Part shown: positions 62,811 through 64,000 of the stretch, in pieces | Position numbering within the stretch: position 1 is the first letter of the stretch | Layout: each line of letters begins with the position of its first letter | DNA from: Thermaerobacter marianensis DSM 12885 | GTDB lineage: Bacteria; Bacillota; Sulfobacillia; Thermaerobacterales; Thermaerobacteraceae | Direction: 5' to 3' | NCBI RefSeq assembly: GCF_000184705.1 | Contig: NC_014831.1 | Coordinates: forward strand, 1,984,001 to 2,048,000 | Length of the DNA stretch: 64,000 bases | Notes under the pieces: model-generated | Seen by the model: only the letters and a program-made list of their open reading frames with translations | Databases searched by the model: none | What the model was told of the DNA's origin: nothing | Position numbers and translations under genes: made by a program

Positions 62811-62934
62811 GGGTGACGCCTCCTTGAAGGGGTCATGGATCCTTGCAGCGCCAGGGTGCCAGGGGGTTGCTGTCTGGGAGGTCACGCCGGAGCCGGCCAA
62901 CCTTGCGCGGAGCGCAAGCGGGCCGGGGCCGGGT

Positions 62935-64000
<1,066 letters not shown>

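Overview
The window is very GC-rich bacterial chromosome (I judge clearly above 70 percent GC by eye, apart from one AT-richer patch near 38.2-39.4 kb). It carries strong AGGAGG-type ribosome binding sites, GTG and TTG starts, and Firmicute regulatory logic: an FMN riboswitch, a yybP-ykoY riboswitch, GlcT-type antitermination, a NiaR regulator and a PhoP-box array. Spore-former-associated families (DUF1657, DUF421, DUF4363, DUF3243, a YunC-like DUF1805 protein) are also present. Together these suggest a high-GC, probably thermophilic, spore-forming member of the Bacillota; Thermaerobacter or a close relative is my best guess. No rRNA, tRNA, IS element or CRISPR array was seen.

Layout. 1-6.9 kb (minus): phoR, pstS, pstC, pstA, pstB, phoU and an arsC-like reductase, with a PhoP box between phoR and pstS. 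7-9.7 kb: a cupredoxin lipoprotein, a DUF190-crcB fluoride pair, and a terC-type manganese exporter behind a yybP-ykoY riboswitch. 9.8-13.2 kb: fumC, an OsmC-like protein and a beta-lactamase-fold hydrolase. 13.5-15.7 kb: DUF4363, DUF1657 and DUF421, then a structured RNA-like stretch ending in a terminator. 15.7-20.1 kb: dCMP deaminase, DUF2203, and a lipA-lipB-MBL operon. 20.3-23.9 kb: a repetitive Gln/Tyr/Gly/Ala protein, DUF1805, and a riboflavin ECF transporter behind an FMN riboswitch. 24-29.4 kb: the pyruvate-dehydrogenase-type operon (E1 alpha, E1 beta, E2, E3). 29.6-32.4 kb: glycosyltransferase, polysaccharide deacetylase and a DUF212 protein. 32.7-36.8 kb: a MarR-controlled ABC exporter and an MFS exporter. 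37.1-39.6 kb: DUF3243, a PaaI thioesterase, a low-GC toxin-antitoxin-like pair and an MFS remnant. 39.8-43.2 kb: aconitase and DUF1801. 43.4-48.2 kb: a membrane-anchored hypothetical, a 7Fe ferredoxin and three tandem M42 peptidases. 48.5-51 kb: a lipoprotein and a degenerate kinase-like protein. 51.2-55.9 kb: antiterminator plus a glucose/GlcNAc PTS operon with a TIM-barrel protein. 56.4-59.7 kb: a secreted M36 metalloprotease. 59.9-61.3 kb: niaR and niaX. 61.4-64 kb: a NlpC/P60 peptidase and an oligopeptide ABC ATPase cut by the right edge.

How the genes connect. PTS sugar import feeds the pyruvate dehydrogenase complex, whose E2 needs the lipoyl groups made by the neighbouring lipB/lipA operon; acetyl-CoA then enters a cycle represented here by aconitase and fumarase. 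Secreted M36 protease, M42 aminopeptidases, NlpC/P60 and the peptide ABC ATPase suggest a peptide and muropeptide scavenging lifestyle.

The most unusual signal is a dispersed 12-mer, GGACGAACCGGC, which I find 13 times on the two strands, plus many one-mismatch variants. It lies between genes, in an expandable stem of a riboswitch, and repeatedly in Ala/Gly-rich linkers that interrupt conserved proteins, where it usually encodes Ala-Gly-Ser-Ser.
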